64,000 bases of DNA from Chryseobacterium gleum (GTDB lineage: Bacteria; Bacteroidota; Bacteroidia; Flavobacteriales; Schleiferiaceae), in contig CAMCXO010000009.1 of assembly GCA_945883565.1 (NCBI GenBank), positions 1-64,000 of the forward strand, in the 5' to 3' direction. Under the pieces are notes generated by a model, which was not told where the DNA came from, ran no database searches, and saw only the letters and a list, made by a program, of their open reading frames with translations. The position numbers were made by a program, and so were the translations under genes. Positions 34,315 to 43,291 of the stretch are shown here, in pieces (the first letter of the stretch is position 1; each line of letters opens with the position of its first letter).

Positions 34315-35498
34315 TATAGAGTCTTCATAAATTCAATCAAGCGTTTGGCTATATCGTCCATATTAAAATAGGTTTCCGCTAATGTTCTCGCCGCGTGCCC
34401 CATAGACTGCCTGAGTGATTTAGAGTGGTGGAGTTCAATCATAGCAGCGGCAAAATCTTCGGCTTTGTTGTGAATAAAGAAATGTACGCCGGGTTGTCCT
34501 TGAATGCCTTCGGCCCCAATGGGCGTGGTTACAATGGATTTTGCCATAGCCATGGCTTCCACAATTTTAATTCTAAGACCACTACCAGAGCGCAAAGGAA
34601 CAACGAGAATGCTGTGTTTTTCGAAAAACGACTCGGCTGTTGTTTGGTCGGGATGGATGTGAACACCTTTTATACGGCGGAAAGAATCGGGGGCCTGCCT
34701 GCCCAAAATATGCAACTGAGCTGAAGGTATTTTGCGAAGGACAAGTGGCCAAACCTGTTGAAGAAACCAGTTCATGCCCTGCAAATTGGGCTGCCAATCG
34801 AAAGAGCCAACAAAAAAGAAATCTACCGGATTAGAATGGTCTTCTATTTTGCGGCTTTTTAGATTGATGCCGCAGTAAGCATAGTGCATGGGTTTATGCA
34901 CCCCACGGCTTTTAAGTAAGGCTTGATCGGTAGGTGTTATGGGCACCACTGCGTTGAATTCGTTGAGCACCTTTAGCTCAAATTGCTTCAAGCGCTTGGC
35001 TTGAAGTTTTATATAAGCTGCCTTCAGGCCATTTGTTTCGTACATGGCCGTGCGTTCCCAAATGAGGTGCTCGACATTGTGAGCCCGGTTTACTATCTTA
35101 CCGCTGTGGTGTTTGCGAATAAGGGGTAAATAAATAGCCAGACTAAGCCCCTCTACCTGAACCCAATCAAAGTTTTCTTTGGAGAGTAAACCTTCGACTG
35201 CTGCCGAAAACGCCTCCGATTGAAAACGGCTTATGATGTATGAGTCTTGGCTGAATAGGTTTTTGATAGCGCCAAAAGGCGTGGGCCTGTTGTCTACATC
35301 TACCATAATGATTTCTATGGCATGGCTTAAATCGTTTGGAACATCGTAAAGCGATTTTGGGTGCTTAGGGGTGTTCATGGCTAAAATTTTAACCTGAATG
35401 CCCTCGTTTACGAGTCCTCTTATCATGGCGTCTATGGCCATGCTGCTGCCATCGTTTGGTGGAAATGGCGACTTATTGGTTAGAAATGCTACCTTCAT
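34314..35498 (-). CDS. Glycosyltransferase family 4 protein
   Basis: A 394-residue GT-B enzyme. KVAFLTNKSPFPPNDGSSMA near the N-terminus (residues 2-21) is the usual GT4 start with a proline-rich turn. FFVGSFDWQPNLQGMNWF (about 223-240) and KIVEAMAMAKSIVTTPIGAEGI in two halves (about 310-331) are the donor-site motifs. Start ATG 35498 chosen; the frame extends upstream into lptG. It forms a translationally coupled pair with the following GT2 gene, perhaps for one surface glycan. Confidence 0.85.
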   Translation of the reverse strand: MKVAFLTNKSPFPPNDGSSMAIDAMIRGLVNEGIQVKILAMNTPKHPKSLYDVPNDLSHAIEIIMVDVDNRPTPFGAIKNLFSQDSYIISRFQSEAFSAAVEGLLSKENFDWVQVEGLSLAIYLPLIRKHHSGKIVNRAHNVEHLIWERTAMYETNGLKAAYIKLQAKRLKQFELKVLNEFNAVVPITPTDQALLKSRGVHKPMHYAYCGINLKSRKIEDHSNPVDFFFVGSFDWQPNLQGMNWFLQQVWPLVLRKIPSAQLHILGRQAPDSFRRIKGVHIHPDQTTAESFFEKHSILVVPLRSGSGLRIKIVEAMAMAKSIVTTPIGAEGIQGQPGVHFFIHNKAEDFAAAMIELHHSKSLRQSMGHAARTLAETYFNMDDIAKRLIEFMKTL

Positions 35499-36930
35499 GG
35501 GTATTTTTAGCCCTAATGCGGTTAAGCCGGGTTCGTAAGTTCTCAAAGGGCCGAAGATAGACCTCCAAATTGAAAAGAGCAGAATCTGTTGCAGATTTAT
35601 AAGTTAGAAATATTCCAACTGGCAATAGAATTAAACTAGAAAGCCACATGGCTTTAGCCGGATGCCAAACCAATTCTCTGCCTAGCTTCTCCATAGAGAA
35701 TGACATGGTGTGGAAGATAATAAAAATGATTACTGAAATAACCACAGGCAAACCCATACCGCCTTTTCGAATAATGGCACCCAAGGGCACCCCAATGAAA
35801 AACAAAACCATAACCGCAAACGCCAAAGAAAACTTTTTGTGCCATTCGAGATTATAACGTGCCAACACCTTTTTGCGCCATAAATGCTCGGCACCAACTT
35901 GGTTTAGGTAGGTTTTTTGTGCCCTTGCCATGCGCAAGGCATTGTCAACGGCTCTTCGCTTATTGGCCATGCCGAGTCTGTCGAGAGGCGTAATAAACAA
36001 AGCTTCTTCCATTACACTGTTGGAAATAATTTGGTTGAATCGGTAACGTGATGCAAAGGCCTTGGCCATGGCGTCTTCTCGCTTTTCAAGACTTTGGCTT
36101 AAAGAGTCGTTGGCTTCTTCCAATTGCTTTACGTTAAGCATTTGAAAACTTTTCTGGCGTTCTTCGCGAAGGTTGCCGGTTTGAAAGGCGCTCAAATCAA
36201 ATTTTATTTCAGCAAATTCAAATTGGGTTTTAATAAATGGGTGTTTAATCTGGTCTTTTCGTTTTGCTGGAATAACTTCTTCATAGGAGTGGCCGTTGTT
36301 AAGCTGCAGCACCAAATACCGTTGGTCTTGTGTGGTAAACATTCTTCCACCTTCGGCTACTACCACTTTGCTGTTACCCGTTCTGGAACTGTGTTGGTAT
36401 ATGTAAACATTTTTCAATAAATCATTTTCTTCTCCATACTTCTCGCCAATTTTAATGCTATAGCCCTCTATGCCCCCATAAAAAACCCCCTCTTTGATGT
36501 TTAAAGCCGGTTTTTTGGCCGTTATGTTTCTAAGAAGAGATTCGCCTTTTAAGTTGGCCACGGGTAAAACATAATTGGAGAACAAAAAGGCCAAAACACA
36601 TAGAAAAACCATAAAGGTGGTAAGAGGCGCCATAATGCGAAAAAGCGAAATGCCGGCCGATTTCATGGCTGCCAATTCGTTGTACTCTCCCAAGTTTCCA
36701 AAAGTCATGATACTCGATAAAAGAACTGAAATGGGCAAAGCCAATGGAACCACTCCGGCAGAGGTGTAAAACAACAGTTCCAAAATGTAATACCATTCGA
36801 CACCCTTTCCTACCAAGTCATCGATATACTTCCACAAAAATTGCATCAATAAAAAAAACACCATCACCACGAAGGTGGCGATAAAGGGACCCAGAAACGA
36901 TCGAAGTATGTAGTAGTTTAAAACCCTCAC
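35473..36930 (-). CDS. lptG: LptF/LptG-family permease
   Basis: A 485-residue inner-membrane subunit of the lipopolysaccharide exporter. The N-terminal membrane block (LNYYILRSFLGPFIATFVVM, about 4-23, and two more helices) with PLALPISVLLSSIMTFGNL (about 57-75) matches YjgP/YjgQ. A periplasmic beta-jellyroll at about 125-360 and three C-terminal helices follow. Length is longer than E. coli LptG because of the periplasmic insert, as in other Bacteroidota. It overlaps lolA by 4 nt. Confidence 0.85.
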   Translation of the reverse strand: MRVLNYYILRSFLGPFIATFVVMVFFLLMQFLWKYIDDLVGKGVEWYYILELLFYTSAGVVPLALPISVLLSSIMTFGNLGEYNELAAMKSAGISLFRIMAPLTTFMVFLCVLAFLFSNYVLPVANLKGESLLRNITAKKPALNIKEGVFYGGIEGYSIKIGEKYGEENDLLKNVYIYQHSSRTGNSKVVVAEGGRMFTTQDQRYLVLQLNNGHSYEEVIPAKRKDQIKHPFIKTQFEFAEIKFDLSAFQTGNLREERQKSFQMLNVKQLEEANDSLSQSLEKREDAMAKAFASRYRFNQIISNSVMEEALFITPLDRLGMANKRRAVDNALRMARAQKTYLNQVGAEHLWRKKVLARYNLEWHKKFSLAFAVMVLFFIGVPLGAIIRKGGMGLPVVISVIIFIIFHTMSFSMEKLGRELVWHPAKAMWLSSLILLPVGIFLTYKSATDSALFNLEVYLRPFENLRTRLNRIRAKNTHEGSISNQ

Positions 36931-37577
36931 TTAGGAATGTAATAACCAGGATACTTTTTGGGGTCGAATTGGAATAGGTTAGAAGGAAGATTTTGGTTGG
37001 ATTTAAAAGACGTTACCACAAATTTGGTTATGGTTCCATCTCTTCCCTTTTGTTCGTAAGAATGCAGGTGCTTAGTTGTTTTGACTATACCTAATTGAAT
37101 GTATTCTAGATCTTCAGAGGCATTAGGTTTTAAAATGATATAAACAATGGCCAGGCCATTCAGTTTTTCTTCGCCTCCTAGTTTATAGCTGAAGCCTTTT
37201 TTATAAAGCTCGAGAATATTGGCCGGGTTTAATGCATTGCCATTGGGTTTATTAGGATCTATTGGGTCTTTTTGCACTTCTTCATCTTCATGCAAAATGG
37301 TGTAGAGCCTTTTGCCATCGCTAATTTGTTCCATGCCCATAAATTTGAGCTTATATGCTTGCCCCTTTAGCATTAAATCGCCGCTTTCATTTTTTTTAAT
37401 GGCCGGTTTCACCCGGTCGTTAATAAAACTATAGTTAAAGAGTATAGAAACATCTTTATAGCTTTTCATTTGAGCGGAAGCATCGTCGAGCCATTTTTTG
37501 GCTTGCTGGGCAGTAGACTGAGCTGCAAGGTATTGCCCCAAAAAGATGATGCTTATAAAGAAAAGTATTTTCTTCAT
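36927..37577 (-). CDS. lolA: LolA-like outer membrane lipoprotein carrier
   Basis: A 216-residue periplasmic protein. Signal peptide at residues 1-19 (MKKILFFISIIFLGQYLAAQ, cleaved after AA or Q). The remaining chain is a LolA-type half-barrel: DVSILFNYSFIND, GQAYKLKFMGMEQISDGKRLY-like region (about 73-92), and GTITKFVVTSFKSNQNLPSNLF (in part). It would carry lipoproteins from LolCDE to the outer membrane. It sits between ftsK (6 bases away) and lptG, the usual Bacteroidota order. Confidence 0.85.
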   Translation of the reverse strand: MKKILFFISIIFLGQYLAAQSTAQQAKKWLDDASAQMKSYKDVSILFNYSFINDRVKPAIKKNESGDLMLKGQAYKLKFMGMEQISDGKRLYTILHEDEEVQKDPIDPNKPNGNALNPANILELYKKGFSYKLGGEEKLNGLAIVYIILKPNASEDLEYIQLGIVKTTKHLHSYEQKGRDGTITKFVVTSFKSNQNLPSNLFQFDPKKYPGYYIPK

Positions 37578-37583
37578 GTTGTT

Positions 37584-40076
37584 TTATTTATTCCGATTCA
37601 AAATTTGTTCCAACGATGATTCGTCGGTAATGAGCACCTGTCTGGCTTTGCTGCCTTCGAAAGGCCCAATAATGCCGGCTGCCTCCAGTTGATCAACAAT
37701 TCGTCCTGCACGGTTGTAACCCAATTTTAGTTTTCTTTGAAGCAAAGATGCCGAACCTTGTTGGTGGATAACGACCATACGGGCGGCTTCTTCAAACATG
37801 CTGTCGCGATCGGCTAGATTGATTTCCATTAATTCTCCCCCATCTTCTCCTACAAATTCGGGCAGTTGATAGGGCATTGGGTATCCTCTTTGGTCGCCGA
37901 TAAATTCCACAAGTTTTTCAATTTCGGGGGTATCCACAAAAGCGCACTGAAGTCGAACAGGTTCGTTGCCGAGAGAAATAAGCATATCGCCTTTTCCAAT
38001 TAGTCGTTCGGCGCCACCATTGTCTAAAATGGTTCTGGAGTCGATTTTTGACGAAACCCTAAACGCCAATCGCGCCGGGAAGTTGGCTTTAATAATACCG
38101 GTGATTACGTTTACCGAAGGCCTTTGGGTAGCAATTATAAGGTGAATGCCTATGGCTCTTGCCAATTGGGCCAAACGGGCAATGGGGGTTTCTACTTCTT
38201 TGCCGGCCGTCATTATTAAATCGGCAAACTCGTCGATAACCAACACAATATAAGGCAAATGTCTATGGCCCTCTTCGGGGTTTAATCGGCGGTTTATAAA
38301 TTTGGTATTGTACTCTTTAATGTTGCGCACCATAGCATTTTTAAGCAATTCGTAGCGCTGATCCATTTCTATACACAACGAATTTAAGGTGTATATCACC
38401 TTTTTGGTATCGGTAATAATGGGCTCTTCATTATTGGGTAAGGTAGCCAAATAGTGTCTGGAAATGGCGTTGAACAAGGTGAGTTCTACTTTTTTTGGAT
38501 CGACCAAAACGAATTTAATTTCTGAAGGGTGTTTTTTATAAAGTAAAGAAGTAAGTATAACATTCAATCCCACTGATTTACCCTGGCCGGTGGCTCCGGC
38601 CATAAGCAAGTGTGGCATTTTTGCTAAATCTGTAATAAAGGTTTCGTTGTTAATAGTTTTGCCCAAAACCAAGGGCAATTCCATATCGGCCTTTTGAAAC
38701 TTTTCGCTGCTTAAAACGCTGCGCATAGCCACCATACTGGGTTTGGCATTAGGGACTTCTATGCCTATGGTTCCTTTTCCCGGGATGGGGGCAATTATTC
38801 GAATGCCTTCAGCGCTCAGGCTCAAGGCAATATCGTCTTCGAGATTTTTGATTTTAGAAATTCTAACGCCGGGTGCCGGTACTATTTCGTACAGGGTAAC
38901 TGTGGGTCCAATGGTGGCTTTTATTTTAGAAATCTCGATGTTGTAGGTACCCAGGGTGTGAACAATGCGGTTTTTATTGGCCTCCAGTTCGTTTTGGTCT
39001 ATAAGAATGTTGGAGTTGCCATAGTCTTTCATTAAGTCTAAGCCGGGCATTTTGAAAGTTCCTAAATCGAGCTTTGGGTCGTAGACGCCCAAATCGCGGA
39101 GCAGTTTTTCCAGTCTACTTTCTTCATGCTCTCTTTCGGAGGCCGGGGCCTGAACCACCAATTCCAAATCTTCAAAATCAGGGTCGTCAAGGTTTGAAGC
39201 TACCTTCACGTTTTCTTGGTCAGCCTTTATTGAAAAAGCCGGAATTTCTTGAGGATCGAAAGGCGAATCAAGGTCTTCTGATTCTTGGCCGATTTCAATA
39301 GAAAAGCTTTCGTCATTCGGGTTCGGCTTTATTTCTTTAGGCACTTTCACCTCAAATTCTGTCTGAAAGTCGGGTATAGCCTCTTCCTTTCGCTTTTCGG
39401 TTTTAACCTTTGGCTTCACTTCAACGACGGCTTTTTGCTGGCTGAGTTCGGTTTGAAGTTTGCGTTTTTCGAGATATGCCGCCAAGGATTTAGATACCAT
39501 AGCCGCGTTAATTTTGAAGGCAAAAGCTACAAAGCCAATAAGCATAAGCGCCAGAAGTAAACCCAAGCCCCAGCCTCCGATATGTAGTTTTAAGTTAGAA
39601 TAAAGGACCATACCTGCCCCCCCCGCTAAAACCGGAAAATGCCTACCCAACAGCCAGGCCATAAACAAACTTGTCCAACCTAAAAAATACAGACTTATTC
39701 GCAAATGCTTCCAATAGGTTCGGCGCATTTTTAAGGTTAACAAAAGGCCTGTTCTAAGAAAGATAAATGGAATAGCCAGAGCTCCCAATCCGAAATAGAG
39801 GTAAATAAGTTGGTGGGATAGGGCGGCCCCAAATTTCCCAAAAACATTTTTAACCGAATATTCAGGCGTATTTAAGAGGGTCCAAAACCCTTCATTTATT
39901 TCACTTTGGTCGGCCCTCCAGTGAAAAACAAACGAAATGAACGCCCCAAAAACAAAAAAAGCCAGAATTATAAACACCATACCCAAAACCCAAAACCCCA
40001 CCCGGTCTTCGAGTGCACTGCTCAACTCGGCTTTCAGTTTGTCGAAGGGCTTTTCTGTTTTCTTTTTGACTGGCAT
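37584..40076 (-). CDS. ftsK: DNA translocase FtsK
   Basis: An 830-residue septal DNA pump that coordinates chromosome segregation with division. About four membrane helices lie at residues 30-200. A charged linker (210-330) precedes the motor: KMPGLDLMKDYGN (about 343-355), Walker A GATGQGKSVGLN (about 493-504), and Walker B YIVLVIDEFADLIM (about 612-625). The C-terminal gamma domain (about 765-825, LLQRKLKLGYNRAGRIVDQL) binds KOPS-like sites. It has an ordinary shortened linker compared with E. coli. Confidence 0.96.
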   Translation of the reverse strand: MPVKKKTEKPFDKLKAELSSALEDRVGFWVLGMVFIILAFFVFGAFISFVFHWRADQSEINEGFWTLLNTPEYSVKNVFGKFGAALSHQLIYLYFGLGALAIPFIFLRTGLLLTLKMRRTYWKHLRISLYFLGWTSLFMAWLLGRHFPVLAGGAGMVLYSNLKLHIGGWGLGLLLALMLIGFVAFAFKINAAMVSKSLAAYLEKRKLQTELSQQKAVVEVKPKVKTEKRKEEAIPDFQTEFEVKVPKEIKPNPNDESFSIEIGQESEDLDSPFDPQEIPAFSIKADQENVKVASNLDDPDFEDLELVVQAPASEREHEESRLEKLLRDLGVYDPKLDLGTFKMPGLDLMKDYGNSNILIDQNELEANKNRIVHTLGTYNIEISKIKATIGPTVTLYEIVPAPGVRISKIKNLEDDIALSLSAEGIRIIAPIPGKGTIGIEVPNAKPSMVAMRSVLSSEKFQKADMELPLVLGKTINNETFITDLAKMPHLLMAGATGQGKSVGLNVILTSLLYKKHPSEIKFVLVDPKKVELTLFNAISRHYLATLPNNEEPIITDTKKVIYTLNSLCIEMDQRYELLKNAMVRNIKEYNTKFINRRLNPEEGHRHLPYIVLVIDEFADLIMTAGKEVETPIARLAQLARAIGIHLIIATQRPSVNVITGIIKANFPARLAFRVSSKIDSRTILDNGGAERLIGKGDMLISLGNEPVRLQCAFVDTPEIEKLVEFIGDQRGYPMPYQLPEFVGEDGGELMEINLADRDSMFEEAARMVVIHQQGSASLLQRKLKLGYNRAGRIVDQLEAAGIIGPFEGSKARQVLITDESSLEQILNRNK

Positions 40077-40095
40077 ACTTGCAATAGGTAGGGCA

Positions 40096-40103
40096 CAAAA
40101 GTA
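40096..40103 (-). promoter_or_regulatory. -7 element of the ftsK operon
   Basis: Minus strand TACTTTTG fits TAnnTTTG, 19 bases before the ftsK ATG. The upstream -33 region coincides with the terminator hairpin of the previous gene. Confidence 0.5.
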
Positions 40104-40106
40104 GAA

Positions 40107-40131
40107 AACGCCCGAGGGTGTTTCGGGCGTT
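40107..40131 (-). terminator. Terminator-like hairpin between SRPBCC gene and ftsK
   Basis: AACGCCCGA (40107-40115) pairs with TCGGGCGTT (40123-40131), 7-nt loop, then TTTC on the minus strand. It lies 26 bases past the SRPBCC gene stop. Confidence 0.65.
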
Positions 40132-40156
40132 CTGGATTTGGGTTATCAACCGTTTG

Positions 40157-41170
40157 TTAGCGAATGGGATAGTATATTATGGTAATCCAATTGTCTGAAT
40201 TGCTCTCTACGGTAGGGTCTACAGGGTAAGATTCCCAAACAGGACCGGCTATTTCCAAGTTGTTTTCTTTTAAATAATCTGCAATGGCATAGTGGGCCAT
40301 ATCAGAGTTCTGATATGGACCTCTGTAAACGGCTTTCACCATTTTACCCGATGCTCTATTGCCTTTTTGAATGGGCGCTTTGGCCACCAAATTGGCTGCT
40401 GAAGCCATGGCTATATGAAAACTAGAGCTTCTGGTAGAATCGTTCCAATCGGTAATTAGCTGGAAAGGTGCTTCGCTTATGTTTTCCTTTCCGATAAATT
40501 GCTCAATTTGTTCATAGTTGCGGGCGAAAAAGGCATCCTTTAAGGTGTCGACTAAAACATTTTGATAGGCTATGAAATAATAATCGGCAGCCGGCATTTC
40601 TACCACATCAATGCTTTGGACTTCGCCGGTAAAAGCTTCTTTTTTCTGCGATTCTATTACAGCTTTCAGGGCAATTAAGCCCGAGTCTAACTGATTGCCA
40701 AAGGCGGCATCCATTCCGGAAGCCATAAAACGCATGAAAAACGGCATTTTGCCATAGTTCTCCCAAGAAACCTGCACTCCATTGGCAGTGGTTTCTAAAA
40801 TAAAATCGCTGTTCATTTCGCTTTCAAATGGCTTGAAAAAGCGAATCATGGCGCTTACCAACTTTCCGGGTTCGTAATTTAAAATTTCCACTCCGCCTTC
40901 TCCGGTTGCATCGCCTTTCCAATTATAAGTGGCGCCTTTGCCCTTACTTATTTCGCCATAGGTCATCACATTGGTTGAATCCATTCTATCCCAATATGAC
41001 CAGTTTTTCCATGTATTTAAATCGGATATATAGTCACCTACCATTTCAGGACTTGATTGTATCTCAATTTTTCTTACCACTTTGTACTCACCTGATAGAG
41101 TGGCTAGATAAATAAGGAAGATGGCAAAAATGCCCAGAAGGACTAATAAAATAATCCGAAGTGCTTTCAT
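40157..41170 (-). CDS. SRPBCC domain protein fused to GyrI-like effector-binding domain
   Basis: A 337-residue protein. An N-terminal membrane helix (residues 4-27) is followed by an SRPBCC (START-like) domain at about 30-175 with the family-typical VRKIEIQSSPEMVGDYISDL region and the strand GKGATYNWKGDATGEG. Residues 190-335 form a GyrI-like domain (APIQKGNRASGKMVKAVYRG in part), a small-molecule binding fold. Together this suggests a membrane-anchored ligand sensor or carrier. No regulatory DNA-binding domain is present. Ligand unknown. Confidence 0.75.
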   Translation of the reverse strand: MKALRIILLVLLGIFAIFLIYLATLSGEYKVVRKIEIQSSPEMVGDYISDLNTWKNWSYWDRMDSTNVMTYGEISKGKGATYNWKGDATGEGGVEILNYEPGKLVSAMIRFFKPFESEMNSDFILETTANGVQVSWENYGKMPFFMRFMASGMDAAFGNQLDSGLIALKAVIESQKKEAFTGEVQSIDVVEMPAADYYFIAYQNVLVDTLKDAFFARNYEQIEQFIGKENISEAPFQLITDWNDSTRSSSFHIAMASAANLVAKAPIQKGNRASGKMVKAVYRGPYQNSDMAHYAIADYLKENNLEIAGPVWESYPVDPTVESNSDNWITIIYYPIR

Positions 41171-41194
41171 GTGGTTTGGCTTTTAATTCGTGGT

Positions 41195-41225
41195 CGAAGG
41201 TATTAATATTCAATAAAATAACAAA
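41195..41225 (-). promoter_or_regulatory. Promoter of the SRPBCC/GyrI-like gene
   Basis: Minus strand TTTG (41222-41225), 19-nt spacer, TACCTTCG (41195-41202). It differs from the consensus -7 box by one base but has ideal spacing. Confidence 0.65.
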
Positions 41226-41304
41226 TTTTAGGTAAAAAATTTTCGAACAAAAACCTTGTGAAGTCAGTTTCTTTAAAATTGCCCTAAAACCACAGTGTTT
41301 TCTC

Positions 41305-41448
41305 ATGAAAAAAGCCCATTTACCTACTAAGGTTTGTCCGGTTTGCCAACGGCCTTTTGCCTGGCGTAAAAAATGGGAACGAAATTGGCATGAAGTGGTG
41401 TACTGCAGCGAGCGGTGCAGAATGCAGAAAAAATCGATTTCCAGGTGA
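41305..41448 (+). CDS. DUF2256 domain protein
   Basis: A 47-residue [23 protein letters not shown], then WRKKWERNW and VVYCSERC: two CxxC-like pairs (C11, C14 and C34, C38) should bind one zinc. The KxCxxCxRPFxWRKKW pattern defines DUF2256. The family is often found next to cryptochrome/photolyase genes, as here. The last codon and TGA overlap a GTG that starts the photolyase frame, so the pair is translationally coupled. Role unknown. Confidence 0.85.
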   Translation: MKKAHLPTKVCPVCQRPFAWRKKWERNWHEVVYCSERCRMQKKSISR

Positions 41449-42677
41449 AAATTCTTGTTTGGTTTAGACGCGATTTGCGACTGCACGATCATGCTGCACT
41501 TTATTATGCCACCGAACAAGGCCATGAAATTGCCGGTTTTTGCTCATTGTATGAAAATGGCGATGATTTGTTTGAGGATGGCAGTTCGCGCTGGGGGTCA
41601 TTGAAGTTAAAGTTTTACTTAGAAAGTGTTTTAGATGTAGCCCATCAGTTTGAAGAACAGCATTGGCCATTCTATTATACCGACAAACCCGTGATGGAAG
41701 TATTGAACCAATTGCCTTTCGACGAAATTTGGTTCCACCGAACAGAGGGTTTCGAAGAAGAGCGGTTGGTGGCCCACTTGAAAAAAGTCTTTGTTTGCCG
41801 CGAATTTGAAACCCAAACCCTTATTAGCTGCGAAGATTTGCCTTTTGAGCTGACTAAAATTCCCTCGGTTTTTACCGAGTTTAGAAAGAAAGTAGAAAAG
41901 TATTCGGAAGTAAAACGGCCTCTAAAAAGACCTCATCCGGCTCAGGGCATTGCAAACTTTCCATCGGGCCTAGCTATACAAATTCCTGATGTCCCTCTTC
42001 ACCCGCAATCGGTTTATCCATTTAGCGGCGGTGAAAGGGCCGGTTTAGAACGGTTAAAGGATTGGATTTGGGAAACCCACAGCTTGCGCACTTACAAAGA
42101 CACCCGAAACGGGCTTTTGGGCCTTGATTATTCGTCTAAACTTTCGGCGTATTTGGCCTGGGGGTGTATTTCTCCAAGAATGGTTTACAGCGAAGTAAAA
42201 CGCTACGAAAGTGAGGTGGTGCAAAACAGTAGCACTTATTGGTTAATTTTTGAATTGTTGTGGCGGGATTTTTTCTTGTTTACTGCTAGAAAAGAGCAAG
42301 GGCGTTTTTTTAAAATGCCTTTAAAGGCGAATCCAAAAGCCCAAGCTTTTTTTGATGCCTGGAAACTCGGGAAAACAGGACAGGCTTTTGTAGACGCCAA
42401 TATGCGTGAGCTCTTACTAACAGGTTATATGAGCAATAGAGGCCGTCAAAATGTAGCGAGTTACTTGGTGCACAACCTTAAAGAGTCTTGGATATTAGGT
42501 GCGCGCTGGTTCGAACAGCAATTAATTGACTACGAGCCTTGTAATAATTATGGAAATTGGACTTATGTAGCCGGTGTGGGCCATGACCCTAGGGAGAACA
42601 GAGTGTTTAATCCAGTTTTGCAAGCTGAAAAATACGACCCAGACCAATTATATGTGCGCTTATGGCTTAAGCTATAA
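41445..42677 (+). CDS. CRY-DASH cryptochrome/photolyase family protein
   Basis: A 410-residue flavoprotein with [19 protein letters not shown] at the N-terminus (photolyase antenna domain) and the FAD-binding half at about 200-405: [20 protein letters not shown] (about 226-245), ELLWRDFF (about 263-270), and [22 protein letters not shown] in two blocks near the end, typical of CRY-DASH. Members repair pyrimidine dimers in single-stranded DNA or act as light sensors. GTG at 41445 overlaps the DUF2256 stop by 4 nt (GTGA) and gives the natural start; a longer GTG-started frame is less likely. Confidence 0.88.
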   Translation: MKILVWFRRDLRLHDHAALYYATEQGHEIAGFCSLYENGDDLFEDGSSRWGSLKLKFYLESVLDVAHQFEEQHWPFYYTDKPVMEVLNQLPFDEIWFHRTEGFEEERLVAHLKKVFVCREFETQTLISCEDLPFELTKIPSVFTEFRKKVEKYSEVKRPLKRPHPAQGIANFPSGLAIQIPDVPLHPQSVYPFSGGERAGLERLKDWIWETHSLRTYKDTRNGLLGLDYSSKLSAYLAWGCISPRMVYSEVKRYESEVVQNSSTYWLIFELLWRDFFLFTARKEQGRFFKMPLKANPKAQAFFDAWKLGKTGQAFVDANMRELLLTGYMSNRGRQNVASYLVHNLKESWILGARWFEQQLIDYEPCNNYGNWTYVAGVGHDPRENRVFNPVLQAEKYDPDQLYVRLWLKL

Positions 42678-42684
42678 TTATACA

Positions 42685-43275
42685 CTAGTAAAAAGCCAGA
42701 AGCTCCTGCTGAAGGTTTTCGCTTTTGTTTCGGGCATACCATAAATGAAGGGCTTCTTTTAGCTCACTGCCCGGGGTATTGTTCTTTTTACCGTCTATAA
42801 ACAACTGCTGAGCCTCTAGTGGCCTTGGGCCCCAATGGCCCAGGGGCTCGAAAGTAAGGGCGTTTAATCGAATCAAAATAGGAATGCTGCGGCTTACCCC
42901 ATTGGTGAGATACGCATCCATAAGTTCTAGGTTTTCATCTCTAAAAACCAGGCGAAACTCCACTTTTCCATTAGAATTCTCGGCCAGCTTTTGCATTTGG
43001 GGAATGTTTTGAGCGGCATCTCCACACCAAGCTTCTGTAATGACCAACCATTTTTCTGGAGATTCCAAACCCTTTAACTTTTCCAGCAATTCAGGCATGG
43101 CCACGAAGGTTTTTTCGTGGCGCTTCATGCGTTGAACATTCATTTTGGTGTAATCCAGCATGCCGGGGCTGTGGTCGAGGCCAGATGTTTTGTTTTCGGC
43201 AAGCAAACTGTCTATCAAGTTTCTATAATCCTGGTAGCTTAGTCCTTTGTTCCAGTAAATACTGTGGTCTATCAT
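42685..43275 (-). CDS. Thioredoxin-family protein
   Basis: A 196-residue cytoplasmic protein without a signal peptide. WLVITEAWCGDAAQNIPQM near residues 76-94 is a thioredoxin-like strand with WCGDA in place of WCxxC, so only one cysteine remains. This form (thioredoxin-like, WCGDxxQ) is a common Bacteroidota and Firmicutes family. IPILIRLNALTFEPLGHWGP (about 130-149) is the cis-proline side. Likely not a classical disulfide reductase. It is 16 bases downstream of rocD. Confidence 0.8.
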   Translation of the reverse strand: MIDHSIYWNKGLSYQDYRNLIDSLLAENKTSGLDHSPGMLDYTKMNVQRMKRHEKTFVAMPELLEKLKGLESPEKWLVITEAWCGDAAQNIPQMQKLAENSNGKVEFRLVFRDENLELMDAYLTNGVSRSIPILIRLNALTFEPLGHWGPRPLEAQQLFIDGKKNNTPGSELKEALHLWYARNKSENLQQELLAFY

Positions 43276-43291
43276 GGTTTTGGGTTAAAAA

